From Paenibacillus sp. An7 (GTDB lineage Bacteria; Bacillota; Bacilli; Paenibacillales; Paenibacillaceae): a stretch of 64,000 nucleotides of DNA. The notes below the pieces were generated by a model. It did not search any database. It was given only the letters and a program-made list of their open reading frames with translations, and was not told where the DNA came from. Each line of letters opens with the position of its first letter. The first letter of the stretch is position 1. The stretch is taken from the NCBI RefSeq assembly GCF_009870785.1, contig NZ_WTWX01000005.1:1-64000 (forward strand). Reading direction: 5' to 3'. The position numbers were made by a program, and so were the translations under genes. Shown here one piece after another: positions 9,152 through 18,996 of this stretch.

Positions 9152-12019
9152 TTATTCTTTATTCGTTTCATGTTCCATCAGCCATTCACTAATCCTTGGA
9201 ACCATTTTTTCCGTAACCATGTGTTCCATTTTGGGACCTGGCAGGGAGTACAAAAAGTACTTTCCATAATAGGATTCAATAACCCTTGTATCATAAACGA
9301 TAACGATACCTCTGTCCTGTGCTGTACGAACGAGCCGTCCAAAACCTTGTTTGAACCGGATCACTGCCTGTGGAACAGAAAGTTTCATGAAAGGGTTTTT
9401 CTTTTCTTTTTCCAAGAGTTCACTTTTTGCTTCCACTACCGGATGGCTGGGCGGCTGAAAAGGCAGCCGTACGATCGCAAGGCAAGTTAAAGCTTCTCCT
9501 GGAATATCTACACCTTCCCAGAAGCTGCTTGTTCCAAGCAAGACAGAAGCCTTAGCCTCTTGGAATCGACGTGTAAGTTTTGTCCGGCTGCCTGTATCTA
9601 CCCCTTGTCCAAGCACCGTGATGTCACTAGCTGCAAGTGCTTCTTTTAGAGGTTCATGCACTTGTCTCAGCATACGGTAGGATGTAAACAACACTAACAT
9701 TCTGCCTTTGGTTGCCTTCGCTGTCTCCGCAAGTGAAGTCACCAGCATACTTACAAAGTGATCATCCCCTACACTTCCTTTTACGCTTGGAAAATCGCGG
9801 GGAATGACAAGAAGTGCCTGATCCCTATAATTAAATGGCGATGGCAGCAAGGACGTCAAAAGCCTGCCTTTTTCCTGTGCCTCTGATAGTCCCAGCTGAT
9901 CGATCATAAATTGAAATGACTTGTCTACAGATAACGTAGCAGAGGTCAGGATCACACTGTGTTTTTTATCAAAAAACAGTTCCTTCAAATGTGAACTTAC
10001 ATCGACAGGAACTGCGTATAGCTGCAGGGACTTACTTCTAAACTGACCGCTTGCTTCAAGCCAGTATACGGTACCTGTATCGTCAAGCCGCATAAAGAGT
10101 CTCAGATTATCCCTAAGTTCTGCTAAATCTCTGACAAGACCTGTGATATCCGTAATGAGACTATCTGATGCATAATCATCTAGTTCTTCTCTCACTTCTC
10201 CAAGGAGCTTATCGGCTTTGCGAACCATCTCGCCTACTGTGACATAAAACTGATTTTCATGTTTTGAGATTTTGTCCCATGCTTTTGGCTTTGCTTGCGG
10301 CTTCAGTCTTAGCGAGAACTGTCCCGAATCTCCTGGCGCAGCATCCATTCTCTCTGGTAACAGCTTAAATAGCATATCACTCAGTGTATCCCATTCTTCT
10401 TTCGCTTCAAGAGCAAATGGGAACAATTCGTCAATAGCTGAAGTCCATTCCACGTATTTCTCATGTCCTGACTGAACGATTTGCTGATGAAGTGCAGGAA
10501 ACTGACCGTTACGACTATCCTTAAACAGTCTTGTTAGCGTATGGACCACTGAGAAATATTTCATATGCATCCCTAGATGTTTACCAGCTACGTCTTCTAA
10601 ATGATGAGCTTCATCAATCACTAAATAGTCATAACTTGGAAGCAGTTGATGGCTGGCTTTCACATCTGTAAACAGTTTCGAGTGATTGGTAATTACAACA
10701 TCTGCAATTCCCGCTTCATGACGTGCACGATGATAAAAACATTTTTTAAACCAAGGACAGCTCCGTCCTAAACAGGATTCAGACTCGCTTTGCACGGTCT
10801 CCCAGAAATCTGTTCCCCGGTGGCTTAAGTTTAGTTCTTCATCATCTCCGGTTTCTGTTTGCGTGAGCCAGACGAGCATCTGGGCAGCTGTAAACACATC
10901 TTCTTTGGGTGTAGCAAATTCTTTATTATTCAGCTTCTGTTCAAACTTACGCAGACAAAGATAATGTCCGCGACCTTTGAAGATCGCTGCTTTAAAAGGA
11001 AAAGGAATGACTTTTGTTAACAAAGGAAGATCACGTTCACGCAGTTGTTCCTGCAGATTTATCGTGTGTGTACTTACCGTAACCTTCGTCTCCTGCTTAA
11101 CACTTTGGTAAATTGAAGGCAACAAATATCCAAGGGATTTACCTGTTCCTGTTCCCGCCTCAATTAGTAAATGCTTGTCCTCATATAGTGCTTTATTCAC
11201 TTCGTCGAACATCATATTTTGCGCTTCCCTTTGTTCATAGTTGGGAAGTTTTTCTTTTAAGTTCTGTTGGACCTTCTCCATATACTTGCTAAACGATTGA
11301 TTCTCCAAAGGGTTCGGCGCATGTTCGTCCCGTGGCGGAGCAATCGTAGACCAATCATCAATGGCGAGCGCAAGTTGCCTGTAGTATTTCTGACCGTCCA
11401 GATCCTGAATCGGCTCGCTTTCCTTCTCTGCCAGCAGTCCATCTAAAAACCAGCCGAAATCACTTTCCTCTACAGGAAAGAGGTCCGAAAGACGCTGCAG
11501 TGTAATCAAAGGTAAACCTCTCAGTTCGTCGATGCTTTTCAGAAATACATGAGCAGTTGCCAGTGCATCGCTATCCGCTTGGTGTGGTCTGTCATGTTCA
11601 AATCCAAATTCAGTGGAAACATAACCCAGCTGGTAAGAGGAAAGCGAAGGAAAACAAACTTTCAAAAAGTCCATCGTATCCAAAATACGGCCTGTAAACG
11701 GCAGGTATCCGCATCGATCTAACGCATTTTGCAAAAAGTAAAAATCAAAAGCTACATTATGACCAACAAGTACAACATCATCCAGCAATGGAACAAGTTC
11801 CATCATCATTTCTTCAAGATGAGGTGCATCTTTGACATCGTCGTCCGAAATTCCAGTAAGTCCAGTAATAAAAGGTGGAATGGGAACGCCAGGATTGACA
11901 TAAGAGCTGTATGTCTCTTTTATACTTAAATCATGATCTATTATGGTAAGTCCAACCTGGGTAATTTCTCCATCAGACTGGGTACCTGTTGTTTCAAAAT
12001 CAAGCACGGCAAATTTCAT
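9152..12019 (-). CDS. dinG: DinG-family exonuclease/helicase
   Basis: 955-aa fusion of a DEDDh 3'-5' exonuclease and an XPD-like SF2 helicase. The exonuclease covers about residues 1-170, with VLDFETTG, VGHNVAFDF and PHQADSDALA giving the acidic and His residues. The helicase has Walker A AGTGTGKS near 287 and the DEAH box VIDEAHHLEDVAG. Between them four cysteines (LCLRKF, then SCLGRSC and KKCFYH) are spaced like the Fe-S domain of XPD/DinG. Some firmicute DinG proteins have lost these, so an iron-sulfur helicase is plausible here. The C-terminal QGFGRLVR motif VI is intact. Confidence 0.93.
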   Translation of the reverse strand: MKFAVLDFETTGTQSDGEITQVGLTIIDHDLSIKETYSSYVNPGVPIPPFITGLTGISDDDVKDAPHLEEMMMELVPLLDDVVLVGHNVAFDFYFLQNALDRCGYLPFTGRILDTMDFLKVCFPSLSSYQLGYVSTEFGFEHDRPHQADSDALATAHVFLKSIDELRGLPLITLQRLSDLFPVEESDFGWFLDGLLAEKESEPIQDLDGQKYYRQLALAIDDWSTIAPPRDEHAPNPLENQSFSKYMEKVQQNLKEKLPNYEQREAQNMMFDEVNKALYEDKHLLIEAGTGTGKSLGYLLPSIYQSVKQETKVTVSTHTINLQEQLRERDLPLLTKVIPFPFKAAIFKGRGHYLCLRKFEQKLNNKEFATPKEDVFTAAQMLVWLTQTETGDDEELNLSHRGTDFWETVQSESESCLGRSCPWFKKCFYHRARHEAGIADVVITNHSKLFTDVKASHQLLPSYDYLVIDEAHHLEDVAGKHLGMHMKYFSVVHTLTRLFKDSRNGQFPALHQQIVQSGHEKYVEWTSAIDELFPFALEAKEEWDTLSDMLFKLLPERMDAAPGDSGQFSLRLKPQAKPKAWDKISKHENQFYVTVGEMVRKADKLLGEVREELDDYASDSLITDITGLVRDLAELRDNLRLFMRLDDTGTVYWLEASGQFRSKSLQLYAVPVDVSSHLKELFFDKKHSVILTSATLSVDKSFQFMIDQLGLSEAQEKGRLLTSLLPSPFNYRDQALLVIPRDFPSVKGSVGDDHFVSMLVTSLAETAKATKGRMLVLFTSYRMLRQVHEPLKEALAASDITVLGQGVDTGSRTKLTRRFQEAKASVLLGTSSFWEGVDIPGEALTCLAIVRLPFQPPSHPVVEAKSELLEKEKKNPFMKLSVPQAVIRFKQGFGRLVRTAQDRGIVIVYDTRVIESYYGKYFLYSLPGPKMEHMVTEKMVPRISEWLMEHETNKE

Positions 12020-12092
12020 TACAATTAAACGTTCCCTTCATCCAGTCTCTTTAGTAGCATAGCAAAAAAAAAGACTTTTGAACATTAGAGCA

Positions 12093-12130
12093 CAAAAAAA
12101 TGACGATGCCAAATGAAGAGACATCGCCTT
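12093..12130 (-). terminator. Terminator after the TPR gene
   Basis: Minus-strand RNA forms GGCGAUG/CAUCGUC (one G-U pair) followed by AUUUUUUU, between the TPR gene and dinG. Confidence 0.6.
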
Positions 12131-12162
12131 TTTGATGCACTGCACTGCCTTTTGATTCATCT

Positions 12163-12801
12163 CTAGGAGAGAGCAAGCAACTGGGTTCCATAATGGAGTT
12201 TTCCGCTATTAGATCTGCATGCTTCCAGATTATACAGCGGCTCTTGCAAACTAGGATCAAGCTTTAGAGAAAGTGCAAAACAGGAAAGAGCTTTCTCAAG
12301 ATCCGTATGTTTGGCATGGATACAGCCAAGTGCATTATATGCCAGCGCTTTAAGTCTAGGCTGATCGCTGTTCAGCAAAATTCGATTCAGTTCCTTTGCA
12401 GCCACATGTGTTTCTTCTAAATGAAGATACGACACAGCTAAATACAGACGAGACATTAAACTTTCCGGGTACAATTCAACGACTTTGTTAAATTCTTCAG
12501 CCGCGTGTTTATACATAAGAAGCTTAAAATAACCCTGTCCTTTGACAAAAGATTGAAGCTTGAGTTCTGGAATCATGGTAAAGGGATCCGTTCCGCGGAA
12601 CAAACCGCTTTCCCGTATCCGAGCCATTTTTTCTTCGAATGACATCCACTCATCCATAATTCCATCGCTCATCTGTTTTAGCAAATTCCACTTTCGTAAC
12701 ATTTCTTGTTTCTTAACGGCAGGTGCAGCAGAATAATACTTTTCAATCTCATCAAGCGCATCATTCATTTCGGCGAATAAATAGTGAAACATGGCTTGCA
12801 T
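12163..12801 (-). CDS. TPR-repeat protein
   Basis: 212-aa soluble protein without a signal peptide. The first ~80 residues are helical and charged. From about residue 85 there are three to four degenerate tetratricopeptide repeats, clearest at YKHAAEEFNKVVELYPES, HVAAKELNRILL and DLEKALSCFALSLKLDPS. TPRs are protein-interaction scaffolds, so no enzymatic role can be given. It sits between panD and dinG on the operon strand; a leader with a weak GAGGGTGGG ribosome site precedes the ATG. A second TPR gene lies at 20.3 kb. Confidence 0.75.
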   Translation of the reverse strand: MQAMFHYLFAEMNDALDEIEKYYSAAPAVKKQEMLRKWNLLKQMSDGIMDEWMSFEEKMARIRESGLFRGTDPFTMIPELKLQSFVKGQGYFKLLMYKHAAEEFNKVVELYPESLMSRLYLAVSYLHLEETHVAAKELNRILLNSDQPRLKALAYNALGCIHAKHTDLEKALSCFALSLKLDPSLQEPLYNLEACRSNSGKLHYGTQLLALS

Positions 12802-12885
12802 CCCACCCTCGGTAAAATGGATTAGTGCAGTAACCTAATCACATTTTCTGCGTAATGGGCAGTTTTCATTCCTTATTCCCATGGA

Positions 12886-13269
12886 TTACATGATCGTAGC
12901 GTGAACTTCCTGTTGAACCGTTTGAACCGGTTTGTTCGCATCATTAACAAATACAACAGTAGGCTTATGACTTGCCATCTCTGCTGCATCCATCATCGCA
13001 TAAGAGATAATAATAACCGTATCTCCTGGCTGAACGAGACGAGCTGCAGCACCGTTCAGACAAATCGTTCCAGAACCGCGCGGGCCGGGAATAACATAAG
13101 TCTCTAATCTGGCTCCATTATTGTTATTCACAATCTGTACTTTCTCGTTCTCAAAAATATCCGCTGCTTCCATTAGATCGCGGTCAATGGTAATACTTCC
13201 TACATAATTCAAATTTGCCTCTGTTACAGTTGCACGATGTATTTTAGATTTCATTAAAGTTCTAAACAT
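12886..13269 (-). CDS. panD: Aspartate 1-decarboxylase precursor
   Basis: Makes beta-alanine from aspartate for pantothenate and CoA synthesis. It is a pyruvoyl enzyme produced by self-cleavage. The 127-aa protein has the cleavage site in NYVGSITID (Gly-Ser, residues about 24-25), giving a small beta chain and an alpha chain with an N-terminal pyruvoyl group. [18 protein letters not shown] and the [11 protein letters not shown] segment are canonical. The start overlaps the end of panC by 8 bp, so panB-panC-panD form one operon. Confidence 0.96.
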   Translation of the reverse strand: MFRTLMKSKIHRATVTEANLNYVGSITIDRDLMEAADIFENEKVQIVNNNNGARLETYVIPGPRGSGTICLNGAAARLVQPGDTVIIISYAMMDAAEMASHKPTVVFVNDANKPVQTVQQEVHATIM

Positions 13270-14158
13270 GCGAGACCACCTTCACTTTCTGTAAACGATG
13301 ATTATCGATCAGACGAGTTTTGCCGAATTTAACGGCTAATGCAACAATCACATCTTCTAGATCGGTAAGTTTCTGTTCTTCATCTATCGGCTGTAAGCCG
13401 GGGAATGTCAAAATTTCCACATAGTCAATCACGGCAACAGGTGATTTCTTGATCTCTGCGGTAACCAGGCTGCGAAGCTCACCAATGGTGATATCCGCAC
13501 GTTCTTTACTTGCTTTCTCAGCAAGTGCAAGGGAACGTGATAAGCAGAGAGCCTGCGAACGTTCCTCACTGCTCAAATAGACGTTACGAGAGCTCAAAGC
13601 AAGCCCGTCGTCCTCTCTCATAATCGGGCAAGGAACAATGGTTACAGGTATATTCAAATCCGCAACCATTTGCGACAGCACTGCCACTTGCTGCGCATCT
13701 TTCATACCAAAAAATGCGAAATCAGGCTGAACGATATTGAACAGTTTGGCAACAACCGTAGTTACGCCGTCAAAGTGACCTGGACGAGAAGCACCGCATA
13801 GGCGTTCTGTCAGACCAGCGACTTGAATCGTCGTCTTCGTAGGCTGTGGATACATTTCTTCAACCGAAGGAATAAATACAATATCCACTCCTTCTTTTTC
13901 AGCTACCGCAAGATCTCTCTTCTCATCACGCGGGTAACTTTCGAAATCCTCATTTGGACCAAACTGGATTGGGTTCACAAAAATACTAAGAACAACAATA
14001 TCCGTTTTGTTTCTTGCTTGTTTCATCAAACTGGCATGACCTTCATGCAGGTAACCCATTGTAGGCACAAAACCAACCGTTACTTCGGGTTTTGAAATCT
14101 GCTTTTTCATCCCTGCAATTTGTGATCTTAGTTCCTGAATACAACGAACGGTAATCAT
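13262..14158 (-). CDS. panC: Pantothenate synthetase
   Basis: Condenses pantoate with beta-alanine using ATP. The 298-aa protein contains the HIGH-like nucleotide-binding motif [12 protein letters not shown] (about residues 32-43). It also has [20 protein letters not shown], the GxKD element FFGMKDAQQ, and [13 protein letters not shown] with the KMSKS-equivalent Ser. The ATG at 14158 is chosen: GAGGTGG from the end of panB gives the ribosome site, and it begins 1 bp after the panB stop codon. It ends in TAG, showing TAG is an ordinary stop codon in this organism. Confidence 0.95.
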   Translation of the reverse strand: MITVRCIQELRSQIAGMKKQISKPEVTVGFVPTMGYLHEGHASLMKQARNKTDIVVLSIFVNPIQFGPNEDFESYPRDEKRDLAVAEKEGVDIVFIPSVEEMYPQPTKTTIQVAGLTERLCGASRPGHFDGVTTVVAKLFNIVQPDFAFFGMKDAQQVAVLSQMVADLNIPVTIVPCPIMREDDGLALSSRNVYLSSEERSQALCLSRSLALAEKASKERADITIGELRSLVTAEIKKSPVAVIDYVEILTFPGLQPIDEEQKLTDLEDVIVALAVKFGKTRLIDNHRLQKVKVVSHV

Positions 14159-14159
14159 C

Positions 14160-15032
14160 TTAGTTGTCCACCTCTGCTTTATGATTTCCGTACAGCGATT
14201 CAACGACACCGTCTTCTGCCGTAAATACATGCTCTTCAGCTGGGAAAGATCTTTCTTTTACTTCTTTAACGTAACTCGCAATGCTCTCACGAATGAGGGA
14301 ACCTACATCACTGTACGTTTTCACAAATCGTTTCGGAATATAAGGAGAAGCATACTGAACAATATCATGGAACACAAGAACTTGCCCATCGCACCCTCGA
14401 CCTGCACCAATACCAATGGTTGGGATGCTCAGCTCGCGGGAGATTGCTTCCGCTACTTCTTCAGTTACAAGCTCCAGTACTACTGCAAAAGCACCTGCTT
14501 TTTCTAGAGCCTTAGCGTCTTCAAGCAGTCGTTTTGCATCTTGCGCGTCTTTTCCTTGTACCCGGAATCCACCAATTTGATTCACAGACTGAGGCGTTAG
14601 TCCAATGTGTCCAAGAACAGGAACACCTGCGGAAACAATGGTACGAACGGTGTCTGCAATCTCAGCTCCGCCCTCCAGTTTTACGGCATGGGCATGCCCT
14701 TCCTGCATTAATCTGCGAACACCGCGCAAGCTTTCGTCGATGCTGCCGTGATACGTCATAAAAGGCATATCGGCAACAATAAATGTATGCTCAGCCCCGC
14801 GTGCAACCGAGCGGCTGTGGTAAACCATATCATCGAGTGTTACAGGAATTGTGGAGTTATATCCAAGCACAACGTTACCAAGTGAATCTCCTACAAGAAT
14901 CATATCCACTCCCGCTTCCTCAGCAAGTAACGCGGAAGGATAATCGTAAGCAGTCACCATTGTGATCGGCTCTTTATTTTCTTTCATTTTTTTCATTTTC
15001 ACGATATTAAGTGGTTTTTTTACTGCAGCCAT
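14160..15032 (-). CDS. panB: 3-methyl-2-oxobutanoate hydroxymethyltransferase
   Basis: First committed step of pantothenate synthesis: methylene-THF plus alpha-ketoisovalerate gives ketopantoate. The 290-aa TIM-barrel protein has the signature MVTAYDYPSALLAEEAGVD, the metal-binding VGDSLGNVVLGY, and GHIGLTPQSVNQIGGFRVQG with the catalytic Glu later in LELV. It is the first gene of panBCD and lies behind a ~220-nt structured leader with an attenuator-like hairpin. Confidence 0.96.
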   Translation of the reverse strand: MAAVKKPLNIVKMKKMKENKEPITMVTAYDYPSALLAEEAGVDMILVGDSLGNVVLGYNSTIPVTLDDMVYHSRSVARGAEHTFIVADMPFMTYHGSIDESLRGVRRLMQEGHAHAVKLEGGAEIADTVRTIVSAGVPVLGHIGLTPQSVNQIGGFRVQGKDAQDAKRLLEDAKALEKAGAFAVVLELVTEEVAEAISRELSIPTIGIGAGRGCDGQVLVFHDIVQYASPYIPKRFVKTYSDVGSLIRESIASYVKEVKERSFPAEEHVFTAEDGVVESLYGNHKAEVDN

Positions 15033-15147
15033 TTGGATGTGGCTCCCTTCTGTTCTGATATTGACCGTAAGTCTTTAGATGTTCAAAAAGCGTAATGTCC
15101 TACGGATTCTCATCAGCTGGGCCCTGGAGGTTTAGATATTAAACACA

Positions 15148-15179
15148 CAAAAAAACCTTTTAGTTGTCACTAAAAAGGT
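15148..15179 (-). terminator. Attenuator-like terminator in the panB leader
   Basis: Minus-strand ACCTTTTTAGT / AACTAAAAGGT stem followed by seven T residues, about 115 bp before the panB start. Lying between the likely promoter region and the first gene, it fits transcription attenuation. Confidence 0.65.
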
Positions 15180-15262
15180 CCCAAAAGTCAAAAAAGAGTC
15201 ACTTAACGATCGTCCCTTCTGTCTCGGTCCTCTTCGGCTCAGAGCAGAATCCAACAAACCTA
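15180..15262 (-). ncRNA. Structured leader upstream of panBCD (candidate pan-type RNA element)
   Basis: On the minus strand, positions 15249-15217 fold as a single hairpin. UUCUG pairs with CAGAA, then CUC with GAG, then a short stem with single bulged A residues and a GAAGA-type loop. It is followed by a second possible hairpin and the attenuator. A conserved RNA called the pan motif, a stem with bulged A residues, is known upstream of panB operons in Firmicutes. The position and the bulges fit, but I cannot confirm it against a covariance model. Confidence 0.4.
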
Positions 15263-15406
15263 TAAATATAGTTTACAAAGCAAACTAACTTATTGAGTGC
15301 AATTCAAATGGTAATCATTTAATACCGCCTCAAGAAGAAAGTATACCAAAAAAAGATCAAATGTCTATGCCTCGGAATAATTAATCTAAAGCATACAGGA
15401 TGAACC

Positions 15407-15436
15407 ATAAAAAGATGGATGGAGAAGCCATCCTGT
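15407..15436 (-). terminator. Terminator downstream of birA
   Basis: GGATGG/CCATCC stem with a CTTCT loop, then ATCTTTTTA on the minus strand. It separates birA from the panB leader. Nothing else is recognisable between about 15262 and 15407. Confidence 0.7.
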
Positions 15437-15466
15437 TATCACATATGCTTACAAAGCTTGCTGCCC

Positions 15467-16447
15467 TTATTGTATTATCTCCACTTCACCGGAAAAAATA
15501 GTAGAATTCGTTCCTTCTTCCGTCAAAACCATAAGGCCTCCGCTGTCGGATAAACCAATTGCCGTTCCTTCGATCACCTGGTTGAGTGCTACCGAGCGTA
15601 CTTGTTTCCCAATAGAGGCTGATAAAGCTTCCCACTCTCTCAAGATCGGAGCAAATCCTTCCTTCTCATACTGCAAATATCTTGTTTCGAGTTCATTCAT
15701 CACTTCACCGATCAGTTTGGACCGAGACACAGAAGTTCCCGCTTCCATTCGCAGAGAAGTAGCTATACTTCGCAGTTCTTCTGGATAATCCTGTTCAGAC
15801 AAATTAACATCAATGCCAATCCCTGCAATACAATATCTAACCTTGTTATCTTCGGTAGCTGCTTCAAGAAGAATACCGCACACTTTACGGCCGCCAATTA
15901 AAATATCATTTGGCCATTTGAGTCCTGCTTCCACTCCCGTAACTTTTCGAATCGCACTGCAGACTGCTACGCCTGTTAACAACGTTAACTGAGGCATAAA
16001 TCTAACCGGCAATTCCGGACGTAACACCAGGCTCATCCAGATGCCTTTTCCAGCAGGAGAGAACCAGCTGCGTCCAAGACGCCCTCGCCCGCTCGTCTGC
16101 ATATCGGAGATTACCAGCGTTCCTGCTTCGGCTCCTTCTTCTGCAAGTTTGATTGCTTCGATCTGCGTAGAGGTTGTTGATTCCAGAAGATGAAGCTTGC
16201 TTCCAAAAACGGCTGTGTTTATATTTTGCATAAGATCCTTATGCTCATACTCATCGGGTTTGTAGAGTAAACGATATCCTTTACGGGACACCGCTTCGAA
16301 TTCATAACCGAGCTCACGCAATTGGTTAATTTGTTTCCATACCGCAGCTCTGCTGATGGATAATCGGTTACTGATTTCTTCTCCGGAAAGAAAGCCATTT
16401 GACTTTTCATCAAATAGATCGAGCAACAATTTAAACTTCATCTTCAA
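15467..16447 (-). CDS. birA: Biotin-protein ligase / biotin operon repressor
   Basis: Bifunctional BirA. Residues 1-65 are a winged-helix DNA-binding domain (LSGEEISNRLSISRAAVWKQ). About 80-260 is the ligase with the biotinyl-AMP loop TSGRGRLGRSWFSPAGKGIW and the KWPNDILIGGRKVCGIL element. The C-terminal ~50 residues are the SH3-like domain. It attaches biotin to carboxylases, and the N-terminal domain implies it also represses biotin genes, none of which are in this window. It overlaps the 3' end of cca by 17 bp. Confidence 0.95.
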   Translation of the reverse strand: MKMKFKLLLDLFDEKSNGFLSGEEISNRLSISRAAVWKQINQLRELGYEFEAVSRKGYRLLYKPDEYEHKDLMQNINTAVFGSKLHLLESTTSTQIEAIKLAEEGAEAGTLVISDMQTSGRGRLGRSWFSPAGKGIWMSLVLRPELPVRFMPQLTLLTGVAVCSAIRKVTGVEAGLKWPNDILIGGRKVCGILLEAATEDNKVRYCIAGIGIDVNLSEQDYPEELRSIATSLRMEAGTSVSRSKLIGEVMNELETRYLQYEKEGFAPILREWEALSASIGKQVRSVALNQVIEGTAIGLSDSGGLMVLTEEGTNSTIFSGEVEIIQ

Positions 16448-17753
16448 TCACCTTCTTCGCTGCATCTAATAATGAATCGTGGTCATTAGGAATCTGTCCC
16501 AGTGCTACAACATGTAAAAGTCTCTTCATGGTTAAACCGAGCCAAGGCCCGCCCTTGCGCCCTGTGACTCTCATCAAGTCAGCCCCTCCGAGCGCCAGAT
16601 CTTTTACGTGATATACATTCATTTCAGCAGTCCAATCTTCCGCTTTAAGAAGCAGCAAGGGACAAAGGTTGCGATACGCAGGAGAAAAGATATCCTCTTC
16701 AACTGCTATTCCCCTATTGATCAGTATCCAGTCTTGAGCCGCTTCTCTTCCAAACCGAAGAACAAGGGGGATCCAGTCTGTACGCAGCAAACTCAAAAGT
16801 TCTGTTTTCTCAAGCTGCTCCATATTTAAGGCGAGCTTTTCAAACAAACTCAAAATATGCTCATGAAAGGCTAACATATTTGTTATTCGATCACGTGCTT
16901 CGCCTGAAAATGTCCATTCCCGAAGTAAGGAACCAGCCTCCGATGAACCCATCTCAAGTAACAACAGCAACATTTCATAGCGATAAATTGCTTGCTGCGG
17001 AAGTTTATCTAGATATCCAGTAAGATTGCGGTCCAATGAAGCAAGACGAACGGGAGACTTTACATATTCTAAAATGCGGCTGTCCATTAGAAGCTCAACA
17101 CCTTTAGAAGGAAAAGGACCCGCCATCATTTTATCCATCTCCGTACGAACTCGTTCCATCGCTATGTAAGCGAGTTTATCACGCTGACGAATCATTCCCG
17201 ACCAAGTATCTGTCTCCAGCCCAAAATTGAAAACGGAAGCAAAACGAACGCCTCTCATGATGCGAAGGGCGTCTTCTTCAAATCTTTCTTCTGGGGTCCC
17301 GACACACTTAACAGTACCTTGTTTAATATCCTCTTGACCGGAAAAAGGATCGAGCAAATCGCCGGTTACATTACGGGCAATCGCATTCATCGTAAAGTCT
17401 CTTCGTTTTAAATCGTCTTCTACTCGATCCACAAATTGTACTTCGGTCGGGCGGCGAAAATCTTCATAACCGCTCTCCGTACGAAAAGTCGTAACTTCAT
17501 AATGATGTCCGTTACTTCGCACCGTAACTGTCCCATGCTGAAGCCCGGTAGGAATGGAGTCCGGAAAGAGAGCAATAACCTGTTCAGGCGTTGCCGAAGT
17601 TGTGATGTCCATGTCCGTAACCGTTCTATGCATAAGCTCGTCCCGCACACACCCACCAACAAAAAAGGCATCGTAACCCTGCTCGTTTAGTTTTTGCAGC
17701 ACTTGTTCTCCCCCAGCGGCCATTGCTGGAAGCGTATAATTCCACTTCTTCAT
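16431..17753 (-). CDS. cca: CCA tRNA nucleotidyltransferase
   Basis: Adds or repairs the CCA end of tRNAs. The ~440-aa class II nucleotidyltransferase has the head motif FFVGGCVRDELMHR, the catalytic DMDITTSA (two Asp), RRDFTMNAIA, and the nucleotide-selecting region EERFEEDALRIMRGVRFAS. The C-terminal half is divergent helical sequence. The ATG at 17753 is chosen for the AAAGGAG site 7 nt upstream; the longer frame has no ribosome site. Confidence 0.93.
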   Translation of the reverse strand: MKKWNYTLPAMAAGGEQVLQKLNEQGYDAFFVGGCVRDELMHRTVTDMDITTSATPEQVIALFPDSIPTGLQHGTVTVRSNGHHYEVTTFRTESGYEDFRRPTEVQFVDRVEDDLKRRDFTMNAIARNVTGDLLDPFSGQEDIKQGTVKCVGTPEERFEEDALRIMRGVRFASVFNFGLETDTWSGMIRQRDKLAYIAMERVRTEMDKMMAGPFPSKGVELLMDSRILEYVKSPVRLASLDRNLTGYLDKLPQQAIYRYEMLLLLLEMGSSEAGSLLREWTFSGEARDRITNMLAFHEHILSLFEKLALNMEQLEKTELLSLLRTDWIPLVLRFGREAAQDWILINRGIAVEEDIFSPAYRNLCPLLLLKAEDWTAEMNVYHVKDLALGGADLMRVTGRKGGPWLGLTMKRLLHVVALGQIPNDHDSLLDAAKKVIEDEV

Positions 17754-17794
17754 TCCACTTACTCCTTTACCGAACCTCATCCACACAGGATTTT

Positions 17795-18952
17795 TTATAA
17801 AATTGATGCCGGTTTTTGTGTTAATACCCGATTATAAATTCGTTCATACTGTTCCGTTATTTTATCAATATTAAAGTTAACGCTTGCTCTTTCAAGACAA
17901 GCTTTTTTGAATTTGTTCATCAGTTCACCATCTGTTAGCAAGCGGACAGCATCTTTTGCCATTTGTTCCGTATCTCCAATCGGGGATAACATCCCTGTTT
18001 GGCCGTGTAATACGAGTTCTGGAATTCCGCCTGCAGTAGATCCGATCGTGGGTACACCGCAAGCCATTGCTTCAAGAGCAACAAGACCAAAGCTTTCTTT
18101 TTCAGATGGAAGTAATAATAGATCAGCCATTGAAATTACCTGGGCCACATCATCTTGCTTTCCGAGAAAGAGAACTTTTTCAGATAGACCAAGCTCCTGG
18201 ATTTTACACTGAATTTTAGGTAAGTCTGGTCCTTCACCAACAAGGATCAGCTTCGCGGGAAGCTCTCGCTGAACTTTTGCAAACACATCAATCACATCCA
18301 GGGTTCGCTTCACTGGACGGAAATTAGAAATATGCATGAGCACTTTCTCTTGATCACTTACATAATCTCTCCGCAAAGATGAAACTTCTCTTGGATAATA
18401 CACTCTCTCATCCACAAAATTATACGTAAGATCAATATCTCGCGTAATATCAAGCAGTTCATGTGTCTCGTGAATTAAATCATTTGAGACCGCTGTGACC
18501 GCATCACTTTTATTAATAGCCAGCTGTATCAAGTCTTTGAGTGATTCATCCTGTGCAAGTACCGTAATATCCGTTCCATGCAGAGTGGTCACGACTTTTA
18601 AATCATCCGGCACCATTTGTTTGGCCAAATAGGCACATACCGCATGAGGTACCGCATAATGCACATGAAGCAAGTCGAGCTGCTGTGCTTTGGCTACTTG
18701 AGCCATTTTTGTAGCTAATGACAAATCATAAGGAGGATAGCGAAAGACGTAATAATCGTTCACTTCCACCTCGTGATAAAATACGTTTTTATGGAATTGT
18801 CCAAGTCGAAAAGGTATACTGTTCGCAATAAAATGAACCTGATGCCCTCTTTCGGCGAGCCTTTTTCCAAGCTCAGTTGCTACGACACCCGAACCGCCTA
18901 GAGACGGATAACAGGTAATCCCGATTTTTAAGTGTTTACCCGCTTGACTCAA
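17795..18952 (-). CDS. bshA: N-acetyl-alpha-D-glucosaminyl L-malate synthase
   Basis: First enzyme of bacillithiol synthesis, a GT4 glycosyltransferase joining UDP-GlcNAc and malate. The 385-aa protein shows the GT-B N-terminal GITCYPSLGGSGVVATELGK, HVHYAVPHA, and the C-terminal EX7E-type region SEKESFGLVALEAMACGVP. The TTG start is preceded by AGGAGG. In B. subtilis bshB1 lies next to bshA, but here mgsA is directly upstream and no deacetylase gene is seen in the window. Confidence 0.93.
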   Translation of the reverse strand: MSQAGKHLKIGITCYPSLGGSGVVATELGKRLAERGHQVHFIANSIPFRLGQFHKNVFYHEVEVNDYYVFRYPPYDLSLATKMAQVAKAQQLDLLHVHYAVPHAVCAYLAKQMVPDDLKVVTTLHGTDITVLAQDESLKDLIQLAINKSDAVTAVSNDLIHETHELLDITRDIDLTYNFVDERVYYPREVSSLRRDYVSDQEKVLMHISNFRPVKRTLDVIDVFAKVQRELPAKLILVGEGPDLPKIQCKIQELGLSEKVLFLGKQDDVAQVISMADLLLLPSEKESFGLVALEAMACGVPTIGSTAGGIPELVLHGQTGMLSPIGDTEQMAKDAVRLLTDGELMNKFKKACLERASVNFNIDKITEQYERIYNRVLTQKPASIL

Positions 18953-18996
18953 AGAAGGGCCTCCTTTTACTTAAGAATAATAAATTTTCCGAATTA

